Source: UBA1941 sp046329575
GTDB taxonomy: Bacteria > Bacteroidota > Bacteroidia > Chitinophagales > LD1
Direction of reading: 5' to 3'
Assembly: GCA_046329575.1 (NCBI GenBank)
Contig: JAXLUJ010000003.1
Span: 124,001 to 188,000 of the forward strand
Length of the DNA stretch: 64,000 nucleotides
The notes under the pieces are model-generated. The model worked only from the letters and a program-made list of their open reading frames with translations, did not search any database and had not been told where the DNA came from. Positions within the stretch are counted from its first letter, which is position 1, and the number at the start of each line of letters is the position of its first letter. Made by a program: the position numbers and the translations under genes. Shown piece after piece: positions 55,527-64,000 of the stretch.

Positions 55527-57101
55527 TTAATGTAGTACAACTAGTTGTTTAACAAATTTTCTTCCATTCGCAGTAATCTCAATTACGTACAAACCGGCTG
55601 GTAGATTCTCTACGCCAATATTCATTAACCTGTCATTTGAATCTGCGGGTATATAAACCTGATTTGCAACTTCAGCCCCATAACTATCCAATATCCTGAT
55701 TTGTGAGATCGCTTTCCCGGAATTTAACGCAATACTTACTTGTTTATTTGCAGGCAAGGGAAAAATATTTACTTCACTGGTTGGTGTAATAGAAGATTTG
55801 TGACTCTCAGGTTCTATTGGAACTTTATAATGGGGTAGACAACCATTCGCATAGAAGTAAAGAATAGAAAAGGTTTTAACCATATGCGCTGCCGTAATAC
55901 AGTTAAACAATTCCAGTTCTACAACAGACGGGGTTTCGGAGCCGGGGGATATATATGGACTAACGCCCGAGCCATCCCAATAGACGTTGTATTTCTCCCG
56001 GATCATATCTGAATGGTCGTAAAATTTCTGCCCCCATCTATCAAATATCCTTACTCGGTAGTGCGTTGCATTCACAGATCCAAAAGCAAAAGCAGCCGCC
56101 CAGTTTCCAGTACAATTAAAAATCGCAATATCGTTGAAAAAGCTAAGGGAAATCTGATAATCTCTCTGAAAAAATGGGTCTTCTTTTTCACAACCTGAGC
56201 CTGTCAAGGCGGAGAAAACTCCTCCCGGTTTTACTTCAAAACCCGGTTTTAGATCTATGAAATTTCCGGCTTTAAAGCTTACAGTGTCTGTTGAAGCAAC
56301 AACTACATCACCGGGAAGGGTATATGGGCAGCCTACATCTTTGCCAGCTTTTATGTACAGTGCGCGCTGAGTCAAATGCGGTAAATGCTCCTGCCAAGCC
56401 GCTCCAGTATTAAAATTCTGATAAAGCATCATGTCGGCGCAACAAGTATTTTCAATTGATACATTATCGAAAAAGAAATACTCATTGCAATTATTAACTT
56501 TCTTAACCTTCAATATGATATATTTAAACTGCATTCCGCGAACCATCTGCTCAAAGTGATACCATTGATTGGGCAATGCATTTGCAGGCGTGTTTCCAGT
56601 AGCCAATAAGTGAGCTCCGTATGCGGTCACTTCTTCTTCACAATTATATGATTCTGGCATTCCTATGGTAGTCCAAACTTCAAAAGTGATACCGTCGGAC
56701 ACACTTAGGCTCTGACCATTAAAAGAATTGCCTAAAGCAAAGTCAAGAGAAACGTTGTAAAATGCTTCCGGGTATATCTGGGTCATTTCTTGATATATTA
56801 TTTCACCAGTATAAATACCGGCATAGTGATTATGACCATTCTGGGATAGAGGGATTTCGTTAAAAACATCCGGTAAGCTACATACACCCGAACCGTGCTC
56901 AGTAAGCCCTAATCCTTTCCAATCCAAAATTTGGAAAAAATGTCCTTCGTTAGAAATGGTAATAGCATCACACGTGTAGTTATCAATAGTTGGACATGTC
57001 GGAACCGAACATATTTCGAACCCGCCATTGGAAATAATATCTTGGGCAATCGACATCTTAGCTATACTAATAAGGACAATTGTAAAGAGTGAATTTTTCA
57101 T
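55527..57101 (-). CDS. T9SS type A surface protein (element cargo)
   Basis: A 524-residue secreted protein. Signal peptide (ends MSIAQ), an N-terminal carbohydrate-binding-like domain (SNGGFEICSVPTCP, NHYAGIYTG, YNVSLDFALGNSF, FFFDNVSIENTC; about 20-220), a middle with gliding-motility-associated features (VRIFDRWGQKFYDHSD, about 345-360, as in the T9SS type B / CTD region) and a type A C-terminus (FPLPANKQVSI ... GLYVIEITANGRKFVKQLVV). It shares the operon direction with the lipoproteins and a VGIGT protein, so it may be part of a surface structure encoded by the element. Confidence 0.85.
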   Translation of the reverse strand: MKNSLFTIVLISIAKMSIAQDIISNGGFEICSVPTCPTIDNYTCDAITISNEGHFFQILDWKGLGLTEHGSGVCSLPDVFNEIPLSQNGHNHYAGIYTGEIIYQEMTQIYPEAFYNVSLDFALGNSFNGQSLSVSDGITFEVWTTIGMPESYNCEEEVTAYGAHLLATGNTPANALPNQWYHFEQMVRGMQFKYIILKVKKVNNCNEYFFFDNVSIENTCCADMMLYQNFNTGAAWQEHLPHLTQRALYIKAGKDVGCPYTLPGDVVVASTDTVSFKAGNFIDLKPGFEVKPGGVFSALTGSGCEKEDPFFQRDYQISLSFFNDIAIFNCTGNWAAAFAFGSVNATHYRVRIFDRWGQKFYDHSDMIREKYNVYWDGSGVSPYISPGSETPSVVELELFNCITAAHMVKTFSILYFYANGCLPHYKVPIEPESHKSSITPTSEVNIFPLPANKQVSIALNSGKAISQIRILDSYGAEVANQVYIPADSNDRLMNIGVENLPAGLYVIEITANGRKFVKQLVVLH

Positions 57102-57129
57102 ACTTCTGGTCTTTAGATGGATGCGGAAA

Positions 57130-58401
57130 TTATTTGCATTTTAATTCTTCTATTTCATGCTGTTGCATTATTATGTAAAGAGTTAGCTCCTCGATTTTAG
57201 CAAGTAGAGTTGCGCTAATATTCCCTAAATCAATGCCGTTTTTTACCACATCCTGTGCACTGGGAACGGCAGGTAAATGGCGGTTCAACGAAATAAATCT
57301 TTCAACATAATCAAGCGAAGGAAGATTATAGTTGTTGTCAAAAACCTTATCCTGCCAATCGGAAGTAGTTTTTATTGCACATCGAAAACTCTCAGCCATT
57401 ATTCCTTTATCAACATATAAGCGATAATCGCCGGGAGTAGAAACTTCCCCAATTTTAACTTTCCCATCGTGACTCCAGCTTAGAACACATAAATCCACTC
57501 CTAAATAACGAGTTCCTAAAGCACCACCTGCAAATCCATAGAGCACCGGGCCATCCGGCGTCTGAGAAGCAAATGGCTTTCCTGTTCCATACCATCCCAA
57601 TCCATGAAATTGATCATTGCCTTCTCTTAAATAAAACTCATTTTTATTAATTCGAACGTCGCCACTTACATCTAATTTTGCTTGCGGGGAATTGGTGCCA
57701 ATACCTACGCTACCAACTATAAAAAGGTTCTCTGTAAAATTGCCGGAACCGATCACTTGTAATTTGTTGTTCGGTGTTTCAGTGCCAATACCTACAGCAC
57801 CCCCAACATATAGATCCTCAGATACCCTTGTTTTTCCAAGTATGTCAAGCTCATACGTGGGATTGAATTTGTTGATGCCTACACGGTTGTCTTTCGTTGC
57901 AACCAAAACAGTTCTTTCGCGGTTCCCCATATCAACTAAGAATAGTTCATGAGGTATTTCCGACTTAAGCCATTCCGCTGTTACCCCGCGCACATGCAAC
58001 TGAGCTGTAGGGTCATTAAATCCTATACCGGTGCAGCCATTTCCCTTAACAACAAAATCATAAGATTTATAATGGAACGATGGGTCTTCTGGGTCATCCG
58101 AATTAGATCGGGACACTAATAAGCTATTGGATAAGAATCCTGAATAGCTTTCGTCTCCAACGTTAAAAGAGCCGTATTGGTTATCTATTTCTATAACCGC
58201 CCGATAACCATCCGGTGCCATTTTCGTTAACGCCCCGTGAACTCGGAGATCAGCAAAAAAATTAGTTGTTCCAATACCAACCTTGCCGAAATCTGCGCTT
58301 TCGTAAGTTCTTTGTGCATTCCCGACGTTTGTTTGAAAGACGTTTTGTGAATGTACTAGTGACGTACAAAGAAAAGTGAGAACAGTTACATATGATTTCA
58401 T
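57130..58401 (-). CDS. VGIGT-repeat surface protein (element cargo)
   Basis: A 423-residue secreted protein with signal peptide and at least five VGIGT-type units (KVGIGTTNF, CTGIGFNDPTAQLHVRG, RVGINKFNPTYELDILGKT, AVGIGTETPNNKLQVIGSG, SVGIGTNSPQAKLDVSGDV), which form a beta-helix as in phage tail fibres and Bacteroidota surface proteins. The C-terminal end has SFRCAIKTTSDWQDKVFDNNYNLPSLDYVERFI and a final helix (ATLLAKIEELTLYIIMQQHEIEELK). No T9SS type A signal is visible, so export is unclear. Confidence 0.8.
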   Translation of the reverse strand: MKSYVTVLTFLCTSLVHSQNVFQTNVGNAQRTYESADFGKVGIGTTNFFADLRVHGALTKMAPDGYRAVIEIDNQYGSFNVGDESYSGFLSNSLLVSRSNSDDPEDPSFHYKSYDFVVKGNGCTGIGFNDPTAQLHVRGVTAEWLKSEIPHELFLVDMGNRERTVLVATKDNRVGINKFNPTYELDILGKTRVSEDLYVGGAVGIGTETPNNKLQVIGSGNFTENLFIVGSVGIGTNSPQAKLDVSGDVRINKNEFYLREGNDQFHGLGWYGTGKPFASQTPDGPVLYGFAGGALGTRYLGVDLCVLSWSHDGKVKIGEVSTPGDYRLYVDKGIMAESFRCAIKTTSDWQDKVFDNNYNLPSLDYVERFISLNRHLPAVPSAQDVVKNGIDLGNISATLLAKIEELTLYIIMQQHEIEELKCK

Positions 58402-58927
58402 GGTGCTAAATTAAATAGATTAATAGAGTTTAATTAACTTTAATTTACGAAGTATGTTTGCTATTGGATCTAAATCTATTGTTTTTTATTACATTTCATT
58501 TCGCGATTTTAATAAACGCACGTAAAAAGGATAACATAAACACCTCAATATGTCCCTGAGTTTTTTAATCAGCGGCAATGACAGTCTAGCGCGATTCAGG
58601 GTCGAAGTTGCTTTGAATGCGTAGGCTGAAATTAGGTTCGTACTCTATCAAGCGAGGCAAGTAAGATTTATTTTCAATCGGTTGTTCCAATTTAAGGTAA
58701 CTTTGTTGTTGTCGAAAAAATGTCCTGTAAAACTTGTTAGGTTTCTGCTGAGGAGTGCTTTTTGACGCGCTCAACTTCGTTGTAATACGTTTGGATAAGA
58801 TGTAAAGACATTGACTTGAACTTTAGAATGGAAAGATGGGGATTTTACAACTCCTTCCTATGTCCTAACAGCAGAGGTTCATTTATTTTTCTCTACAAAC
58901 TGTTTATTTTGTCTAAAAATTTAGCCC
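58402..58927. other. Divergent intergenic spacer inside the element
   Basis: AT-rich spacer between the divergent VGIGT protein and DUF6338 genes. A 62-codon minus frame (58586-58774) lacks family features and a clear start and is not called. No RNA gene, palindrome or strong promoter was recognised. Confidence 0.5.
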
Positions 58928-59566
58928 ATGGAAATTTCAGCCTTAACATTTAAAATTATAGTTCTACTCACACCAGGTGTGTTAGCAGCGATAATCTATA
59001 GGCGGTTAACGATATCACACAAACCGCTACCTGACTTTATGTTTTTTATCAGCGCCATTATTCAAGGTTTATTCAGCTACATGGTGTTACAAATGATAAT
59101 AATAATCTATCACTTTTTTGATACTTGTTGCTTTTCAGACTTTCACTATCCGACTTTACATTTCTTCCGAAACTCTCCAATGAATGATATGATACCTTAT
59201 AAAGAAGTCTTTGCAGCTAGCTGTATCGGTATTACTCTTGGATTCGCTATGAGCGCCTTTGAAAACAGTAGTATTCTTTTCCGTCTCGCTCGAATCTTCG
59301 ACGTTTCGAAGAAGTATGGCGATGACAATTTATTTACAAGATTTCTTGGTCTAGATGAGATTGAATGGATTTTTGTTCGGGATATTAAAAACGGCCTGAC
59401 CTATAAAGGCTGGGTTCGATTCCATTCGGAAAATGAAGATTGTAAGGAATTGGTTTTATATGATGTTTCGGTTTACAATTATAAAGACAGTGAAAAACTA
59501 TATGAAATTAATTCCATTTATTTATGTTTGCCTATAGATAGCATCATTATAGAAGACGCACAATAG
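58928..59566 (+). CDS. DUF6338 family membrane protein (element cargo)
   Basis: A 212-residue protein with three hydrophobic segments (about 8-23, 36-60, 95-115) and a cytosolic C-terminal beta-domain containing DVSKKYGDDNLFTRFL, EWIFVRDIKNGLTYKGWV and LYEINSIYLCLP. The YKGWVRFHSE and D-ELVLYDVSVY strands fit DUF6338, a family of unknown function often found in variable regions. It is followed five bases later by a 48-residue gene; the pair could be a defence or abortive-infection unit (inference). Confidence 0.75.
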   Translation: MEISALTFKIIVLLTPGVLAAIIYRRLTISHKPLPDFMFFISAIIQGLFSYMVLQMIIIIYHFFDTCCFSDFHYPTLHFFRNSPMNDMIPYKEVFAASCIGITLGFAMSAFENSSILFRLARIFDVSKKYGDDNLFTRFLGLDEIEWIFVRDIKNGLTYKGWVRFHSENEDCKELVLYDVSVYNYKDSEKLYEINSIYLCLPIDSIIIEDAQ

Positions 59567-59571
59567 AGGAT

Positions 59572-59718
59572 ATGGACAAAATAAAATTTAACGAAAGGGG
59601 TTTGATTAAGATAAATCAACCTAAGGAAGTAGGGGCAAAAAATGGAGGGGTTAAGGAACGGCCTAGCATCCTCAAAGATAATGTTAAAGACCCACCGGCA
59701 CCTACCCCTAAAAAATAA
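59572..59718 (+). CDS. Small basic protein after DUF6338 (48 residues)
   Basis: A short frame with a GAGGA site before ATG: MDKIKFNERGLIKINQPKEV, then a Lys/Gly/Pro-rich, probably disordered tail ending PPAPTPKK. It begins five bases after the DUF6338 stop. It converges with the 86-residue gene. It may be the partner of the DUF6338 protein. Confidence 0.55.
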   Translation: MDKIKFNERGLIKINQPKEVGAKNGGVKERPSILKDNVKDPPAPTPKK

Positions 59719-59720
59719 CT

Positions 59721-59981
59721 TTACGGGTGGATTCTAAGAACGGTTATTTTTGCGCAATCACTATAGCGTTCACTATACATTGCTTCCCATCTTGAACCTA
59801 GGCTTTCTACTACTATTTTTTGACCAACTGCTACAGTCTCCTTTACGGTGTCAGCACCAGCTACACTAAAGCGTAATACAATATCACCATCACTATACAT
59901 AGTTACAATTGCTGCGGTAGCAGTATCTTCTAAAAATGAAGTCGAATATCCTTCATACAACTTTTTTGATTCCTTTTCCAT
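59721..59981 (-). CDS. Hypothetical small protein (86 residues)
   Basis: No signal or membrane helix; predicted beta-rich (TAAIVTMYSDGDIVLRFSV, VGQKIVVESLG, SERYSDCAKITVLRI). No family recognised. It follows the integrase gene on the same strand by 34 bases and may be co-transcribed. Confidence 0.6.
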   Translation of the reverse strand: MEKESKKLYEGYSTSFLEDTATAAIVTMYSDGDIVLRFSVAGADTVKETVAVGQKIVVESLGSRWEAMYSERYSDCAKITVLRIHP

Positions 59982-60015
59982 AAATTGAAAATATCCTTTT
60001 TCTTATTTTGTGCCT

Positions 60016-61218
60016 CTATAAAACAGAGACCGCTCCCTCCAAAAAACTTTCGTCCAACTGCTCTAAGTAAATTTCAGTAGTTCTCTCCGAATCGTGCCCC
60101 ATAAGTTCTTTAATCACCTGCACAGGCTGCCCAGCGCGTTTTAGTGTGGTGGCCGCCGTATGCCTCGCAACATAGCTTGTTAGGTGGTCTTCCATACCAA
60201 GTTTCCCCCCTATAGTTTTCAAATCTGCATTCAACTCTTTTAACACCCTTTTCACTCGGTGAAATTTCTGTGAAGGTAAAACGTGGAGTTCTTCCGATAA
60301 GATAGGGAAAACATATTTGTCTCGATTGTTCTTCCTGTAATAGCTGAGAATTTCTTTAGCCTTGGAATTAAGCGGAATGGAATACTCTCTCTTGGTCTTT
60401 TGTCGTGTGTAACTCATTACGTCTTTTCCGATTTGTTCCCAAGTTAGATGGGCGAGGTCGGTGAAGTTCGTCCCCATGGTATAATAACTAAACAGAAAGT
60501 AGTTTCGCGAATGCCAGAGGCGCGTTTCCATTTCTAATGACAGTTGTTCTATTTCTTGTGTCCGGTCGTTACGTATGGCACGTTTTGCAGTTTTAATCTT
60601 TCTGTATTTAGCAAAACTGATTTCCTTAAATGGATTGAAACCTTCCTTAACCAGATGTTCGGTGCGTGCATAATTAATTAGGGTCTTGAATGTTCGCAGA
60701 TATACGAATATGGAATTGTCTTTCACATTCTGTTCTTTAAGGAATGCGACGAAATCGCTAATAAAAGTTTGCGTTATGTCCCCAAAATAGAAGTCCTTAC
60801 CCTCTCTAAATTTATACAGATTTTTGTAGGTGGAGTTGAAGATGTCGCGATAGTTTAGGCGTCCTTCCTTTTGAAGCTTTTCTTTTACCTTTTCAAAGTA
60901 GCTATAAACAGAAGTTTTTTTTGTGGAGTTTTTAAGTTGTGCGCGTAACTGTTCAACAGTGAAGTCCTTTTCGTTTTCTACGTGATTAATAAAAAGTTTT
61001 GCTGCTTCATGTTCCTTTTTCCTTATTAAAGCGATCAGCTCCCTTTGCAGGGGATGGCTTTTTTTTGGCAAGTCTTTATTGAAGTCCCAATCCTTTTTCA
61101 AACTCGTTCCAATCTTGATATACTTAACTTGTCGTTCATGTGTAACACGTAAAAAGACGGAATGGCTTCCGTCTTTCAATGCTGCATCTTGTTTAAAATA
61201 TACTTTGGTAGTTGGCAT
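60016..61218 (-). CDS. Tyrosine recombinase integrase of the element
   Basis: A 400-residue integrase with an N-terminal SAM-like arm-binding domain (about 1-105), a core-binding domain (about 110-210) and the catalytic domain (about 215-400). Visible catalytic residues: KTKREYSIPL (Lys), SYVARHTAATTLKRAG (His-x-x-Arg type), MGHDSERTTEIYLEQL (His, Tyr nucleophile). The first Arg lies in YTMGTNFTDLAHLTWEQ, where a Met or Thr occupies the expected place; the Bacteroides enzyme IntDOT is known to have Ser there. It catalyses integration and excision at tRNA-Ala. Confidence 0.93.
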   Translation of the reverse strand: MPTTKVYFKQDAALKDGSHSVFLRVTHERQVKYIKIGTSLKKDWDFNKDLPKKSHPLQRELIALIRKKEHEAAKLFINHVENEKDFTVEQLRAQLKNSTKKTSVYSYFEKVKEKLQKEGRLNYRDIFNSTYKNLYKFREGKDFYFGDITQTFISDFVAFLKEQNVKDNSIFVYLRTFKTLINYARTEHLVKEGFNPFKEISFAKYRKIKTAKRAIRNDRTQEIEQLSLEMETRLWHSRNYFLFSYYTMGTNFTDLAHLTWEQIGKDVMSYTRQKTKREYSIPLNSKAKEILSYYRKNNRDKYVFPILSEELHVLPSQKFHRVKRVLKELNADLKTIGGKLGMEDHLTSYVARHTAATTLKRAGQPVQVIKELMGHDSERTTEIYLEQLDESFLEGAVSVL

Positions 61219-61232
61219 GTTTCAAAAGTTTC

Positions 61233-61253
61233 AGTGAAACAATAGTGAAACAT
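61233..61253. promoter_or_regulatory. Probable right arm-type integrase-binding site
   Basis: Identical to 50826-50846: two GTGAAACA units 11 bases apart. It lies just upstream of the integrase start, so binding could also repress the integrase promoter. Confidence 0.6.
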
Positions 61254-61288
61254 TTTCTCCAAATATCCGCGAAATAATAAAAACAATG

Positions 61289-61305
61289 TGTTGATAATAT
61301 CAACA
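61289..61305. other. Palindrome near the right end
   Basis: TGTTGAT-AAT-ATCAACA, a 7-bp perfect inverted repeat, between the arm-type site and attR. A possible binding site for the recombination machinery. Confidence 0.4.
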
Positions 61306-61362
61306 TAACTAATAGAAAAACAGATATTTATAAAATAATATAATTATCTGAAAAGTAAAGAT

Positions 61363-61411
61363 GCTTGCATGGCATGCAAGAGGTCATCGGTTCGACTCCG
61401 ATATTCTCCAC
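61363..61411 (+). other. attR, 49-bp direct repeat
   Basis: Exact copy of the tRNA-Ala 3' end (50725-50773). It has no promoter or 5' half and does not encode a tRNA. Confidence 0.95.
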
Positions 61412-61414
61412 ATT

Positions 61415-61445
61415 AATGGCTTCGGTTTTCCGAAGCCATTTTTTT
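61415..61445 (+). terminator. Original tRNA-Ala terminator, displaced
   Basis: AATGGCTTCGG-TTTT-CCGAAGCCATT and five T. It directly follows attR, so before integration it ended the tRNA-Ala transcript. Confidence 0.85.
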
Positions 61446-61605
61446 GGCGGCTGCCGCTGCAATCCGCTCGTTCCTCGCGGCACAGCGGCACCGCGTGCTT
61501 TCAGGCTACGCTAACGCTCCGGTGCTGCGGCTTCGCCTCCGCACTGCCGCCCAAGGCGGCACCTTGCCGCCCGCTGCCGCTTGCGCCTGGCGGTGCGCCT
61601 TCCGG
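61446..61605 (+). repeat. GC-rich dispersed repeat, copy D
   Basis: Same core as copies A-C; the hairpin is TGCCGCC / GGCGGCA (61545-61561, CAA loop). It opens with GGCGGCTGCCGCTGCAATCCG in place of the TGCAACAG stem of B and C. It lies between the displaced terminator and the M64 gene; the frame at 61361-61699 is not believed to be a gene. Confidence 0.8.
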
Positions 61606-61714
61606 TGAAAGTTGCTGGGAAATGAGTAGTCACTTTCTCTTTTTCTGCGATATTTTTTTTCCTGCTTCTTGTTTTTCGTATAAAGTTTTAGCTTGCTGAT
61701 GAAAACCTGAACTC

Positions 61715-64000
61715 ATGCCTATCAAAGATTTCTACGTAAACCACGAAGAAGCAATTGATGCCAACCGCGATTTTCACTTGCTGCGCGGTAATGCGCTTAA
61801 CTTAGCGCCGCTGATTAAAGTTCAGCAACAGGATAACACCTGGGTTGATCTGAATGCGTATGTTCCTCCCGGCGGCGAGGTGGTGAATGTGGCCTATGGC
61901 GCTACGTTCAAGGTGGCCTCAACAGTTGGAACAGTTATAACTAGCACCGAAGGCCATACGCTCGATACTTCCACCGGAGCCATTACCACAGTTGCTGGAG
62001 CGGCAGCGCCCAACCTCAGTAATTTTGTGGTAAGCATCATCCTAACAGGAAATGGTGTGCTTAACAACAAACTGATCGGTGGCGTTCGTATATTTCTGCA
62101 CAACAGTTTAACCAAAGCCTGGCTCAGTCCTCCAGTGCTTACTGTACGTCGTGGTATGACGGGTGTTGATTCCGCCAATACCAATGCCCGCTTTTCAGTA
62201 TATGTGGAATTCGATGATGGTGAAGTGGCCGATGTCACGCATTTGAAACTGGCAACATGGCGAGCGCACAGTAACCTGGTTACTTCTTCAGGTGTAGTGA
62301 CCCCCGAAATCAAAGTGAATTCAGGCGATACGGCGAACCGGCTGGTGGCTACTACCATTAAAGCTGATGTACGGTTCGGCGCTTCAAATCTTTTGGCTGA
62401 AGGGCAGATTTATGTTGATGCGCCCTGGAATTCCACTTCCACTTTTCGCGCTACTTCACTTCGAACGGCAACTAATGTGGCTTATAATCGCCGCAACGAT
62501 GTTCCAAATGTTTTGTTTCTGGCCGATGGTTTTCAAAATCAACCTGATGATATAGCTGCCTTTAACAACGCCGTTGATGAATTGTTGAATCGCTTGAGCG
62601 GCGATGCCATTTTGTTTCCCTACAATAGGTTTACCGACTCCATGAACTTCTGGAAATGTATGACGTTCTCCCGCCAGCGGGGTTTAAACTTTCTTGGAGA
62701 AGTGTACCGCGATCACACTGTGGCCGCCGATGCCAATGGCGATGTACTTGGTTTTGAGTTCCATAATACTAATATGCGTATTGCCGATACGGCAGTGCCG
62801 GTGCCAGCGGCGGGATGGACGGTGGAAGATATGCTGTATGTGGCCGGCATGCCAACTTCAAATTTACCGCCACTTACCGATCCGCCCACACCCGCTGAAC
62901 TCACCGCATTCCGCGCGGCAATTACCGCCCTGTACAGCGTTTCTGATGCCGATTTGCAGTTAGTTACAAATGATGTGCTGGTGCAATGGCGAAATTTTTT
63001 GGTCAACCGCATTCAGCCTAACGAAAGAGATACATTTCTGAATACATATTGGGGCAGAAAACCCCGCGCAGCATTCCCGAAATTCATGTATGATTCCAGA
63101 ATGATGGACCTTCATAACCATAGAACGTCGCGTAGTGGTTTGAATCAATTTTTGTCGCGTTTGCGCACTCCAACGGGTCAGTCGCTGAATAATATCTGGA
63201 ATGAAAGTGCTACGGAACCTCGTCCGAAAGACTTTGATCTGATTGTTTTCGTTTTGAACAGTGAAGGTGGTCGTGAATTGAACGGCGATGGCTATTTCTT
63301 TCTGAATCTGCACGATCCGACCGATATTTATGACATGGTAGGTTATGCCTATCGGCACAAATTCCTAATCCATACCGATGCGGCAAACCCAAGCGGCAGA
63401 GCTTATAATCTTTCTGATTTTTCTACCGTTCCAATTACCACTTCGGTTCCTGCCGTTTTCAACAACGATCAGTACGGCGTTTTTTCTCATGAGCTCTCCC
63501 ATAGTTTTGGTCTCGACGATGAGTATCAGGAAGAATCTTATAAGGATTTAGATTATCCGGCGGATGTAGCTGAAGAAACCAAAAGGTTTTGGTCGAATGT
63601 TCAGCCCCATGCTTTTATTGAAGATCCGGCTACGCATAATATTTCAAATACCGATGGAATTAAATGGAACTGGGATCGGATCAGAATAGCAGGCCTCACC
63701 TCGGCGGTAGGGAATTATGCACCGGGCGCGAATCCTACTATACCTGGAACGGTTACGCTGCCCATGAAGGCGGGCCATGCCGCTCGTTTTGCGGTTGGTC
63801 AGAAAGTAAAACTACGCCAACGAATTCCGCGTTTGTTCAAAACGGAATTGATGACAATAACCGCCATCAACGGGAATGTGTTTACAGTAACTACGATTAA
63901 CTCTTCCCATCTTTCTCCCAATATTTTTAAATGGTTTGGTAAAGGAAACTGGGCCGCCCGTATCGATCCCGCTTCAGGGGTGGTGAATGCCTATATGGTG
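61715..64000 (+). CDS. M64-like zinc metallopeptidase, partial (runs off window)
   Basis: An open frame of 762 codons from ATG 61715 without a stop. It holds the metalloprotease motif HELSHSFGLDDEY (His592, Glu593, His596), the H-E-x-x-H and DEY pattern of M64/IgA-type peptidases, preceded by VLFLADGFQNQPDD (about 268) and YDSRMMDLHNHRTSRSGLN (about 464), typical of the family. No signal peptide is visible in the first 60 residues, so the N-terminal domain (about 1-250, Ig-like) may be exposed otherwise, or the start may be wrong. The C-terminus lies outside. Confidence 0.8.
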   Translation, partial: MPIKDFYVNHEEAIDANRDFHLLRGNALNLAPLIKVQQQDNTWVDLNAYVPPGGEVVNVAYGATFKVASTVGTVITSTEGHTLDTSTGAITTVAGAAAPNLSNFVVSIILTGNGVLNNKLIGGVRIFLHNSLTKAWLSPPVLTVRRGMTGVDSANTNARFSVYVEFDDGEVADVTHLKLATWRAHSNLVTSSGVVTPEIKVNSGDTANRLVATTIKADVRFGASNLLAEGQIYVDAPWNSTSTFRATSLRTATNVAYNRRNDVPNVLFLADGFQNQPDDIAAFNNAVDELLNRLSGDAILFPYNRFTDSMNFWKCMTFSRQRGLNFLGEVYRDHTVAADANGDVLGFEFHNTNMRIADTAVPVPAAGWTVEDMLYVAGMPTSNLPPLTDPPTPAELTAFRAAITALYSVSDADLQLVTNDVLVQWRNFLVNRIQPNERDTFLNTYWGRKPRAAFPKFMYDSRMMDLHNHRTSRSGLNQFLSRLRTPTGQSLNNIWNESATEPRPKDFDLIVFVLNSEGGRELNGDGYFFLNLHDPTDIYDMVGYAYRHKFLIHTDAANPSGRAYNLSDFSTVPITTSVPAVFNNDQYGVFSHELSHSFGLDDEYQEESYKDLDYPADVAEETKRFWSNVQPHAFIEDPATHNISNTDGIKWNWDRIRIAGLTSAVGNYAPGANPTIPGTVTLPMKAGHAARFAVGQKVKLRQRIPRLFKTELMTITAINGNVFTVTTINSSHLSPNIFKWFGKGNWAARIDPASGVVNAYMV

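Noticed and set aside
58586..58774. 62-codon minus frame in the element spacer
   Set aside because: No ribosome-binding site, no family pattern and unclear start; could still be a small gene but not supported.

Overview
The window is a stretch of bacterial chromosome from the phylum Bacteroidota. Six proteins end in type IX secretion (T9SS) type A sorting domains. There are TonB-dependent receptors with carboxypeptidase-regulatory N-termini, promoters of the TTG / TAnnTTTG type, a yceD-rpmF operon, and a tyrosine recombinase of the IntDOT-like kind found in Bacteroidota mobile elements. The genus cannot be told from sequence alone; the intergenic repeats suggest an uncultured environmental lineage. 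REGION 1 (1-10 kb): two membrane proteins, a small secreted protein, a four-helix-bundle (S23-type) protein, a NeuB-type nonulosonate synthase lacking its SAF domain followed by a GNAT protein, the pyruvate dehydrogenase E2 subunit, a phosphohexomutase, and a three-gene minus-strand operon of two membrane proteins plus a patatin phospholipase. REGION 2 (10-26 kb): a DUF2279 protein, an ABC half-transporter, a large T9SS protein, a TonB receptor, a cytosolic TPR histidine kinase, DsbD, an IS110-family insertion sequence with a structured non-coding leader (candidate bridge RNA), and RadA. REGION 3 (26-50 kb): the YceD-L32 operon, a DUF4258 protein with a GT-C-like membrane protein, four more T9SS cargo proteins including a purple-acid-phosphatase-like enzyme, a solitary MCE lipoprotein, a GlxA-type regulator overlapping an outer-membrane barrel gene, a penicillin acylase, tRNA-Gln, an M42 aminopeptidase, and an rfaD - membrane protein - lpxB lipopolysaccharide operon. 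REGION 4 (50.7-61.4 kb): a 10.7-kb integrative element sits in tRNA-Ala(GGC), bounded by an exact 49-bp duplication of the tRNA 3' end. It carries a tyrosine integrase, a RepA-like ATPase operon with an excisionase-like HTH protein, a decayed regulator broken by an in-frame stop, two Cys-rich lipoproteins, a T9SS surface protein, a VGIGT-repeat surface protein, and a DUF6338 membrane protein with a 48-residue partner. No relaxase is visible. REGION 5 (61.7 kb to the end): a large M64-type zinc metallopeptidase runs off the window. Intergenic spaces hold several dispersed repeat families: a GC-rich element whose central hairpin varies in a compensatory way between copies, a palindromic AATTACGAATTACGA element in five copies, and GTGGTGGGT / GTCTTGC minisatellites.
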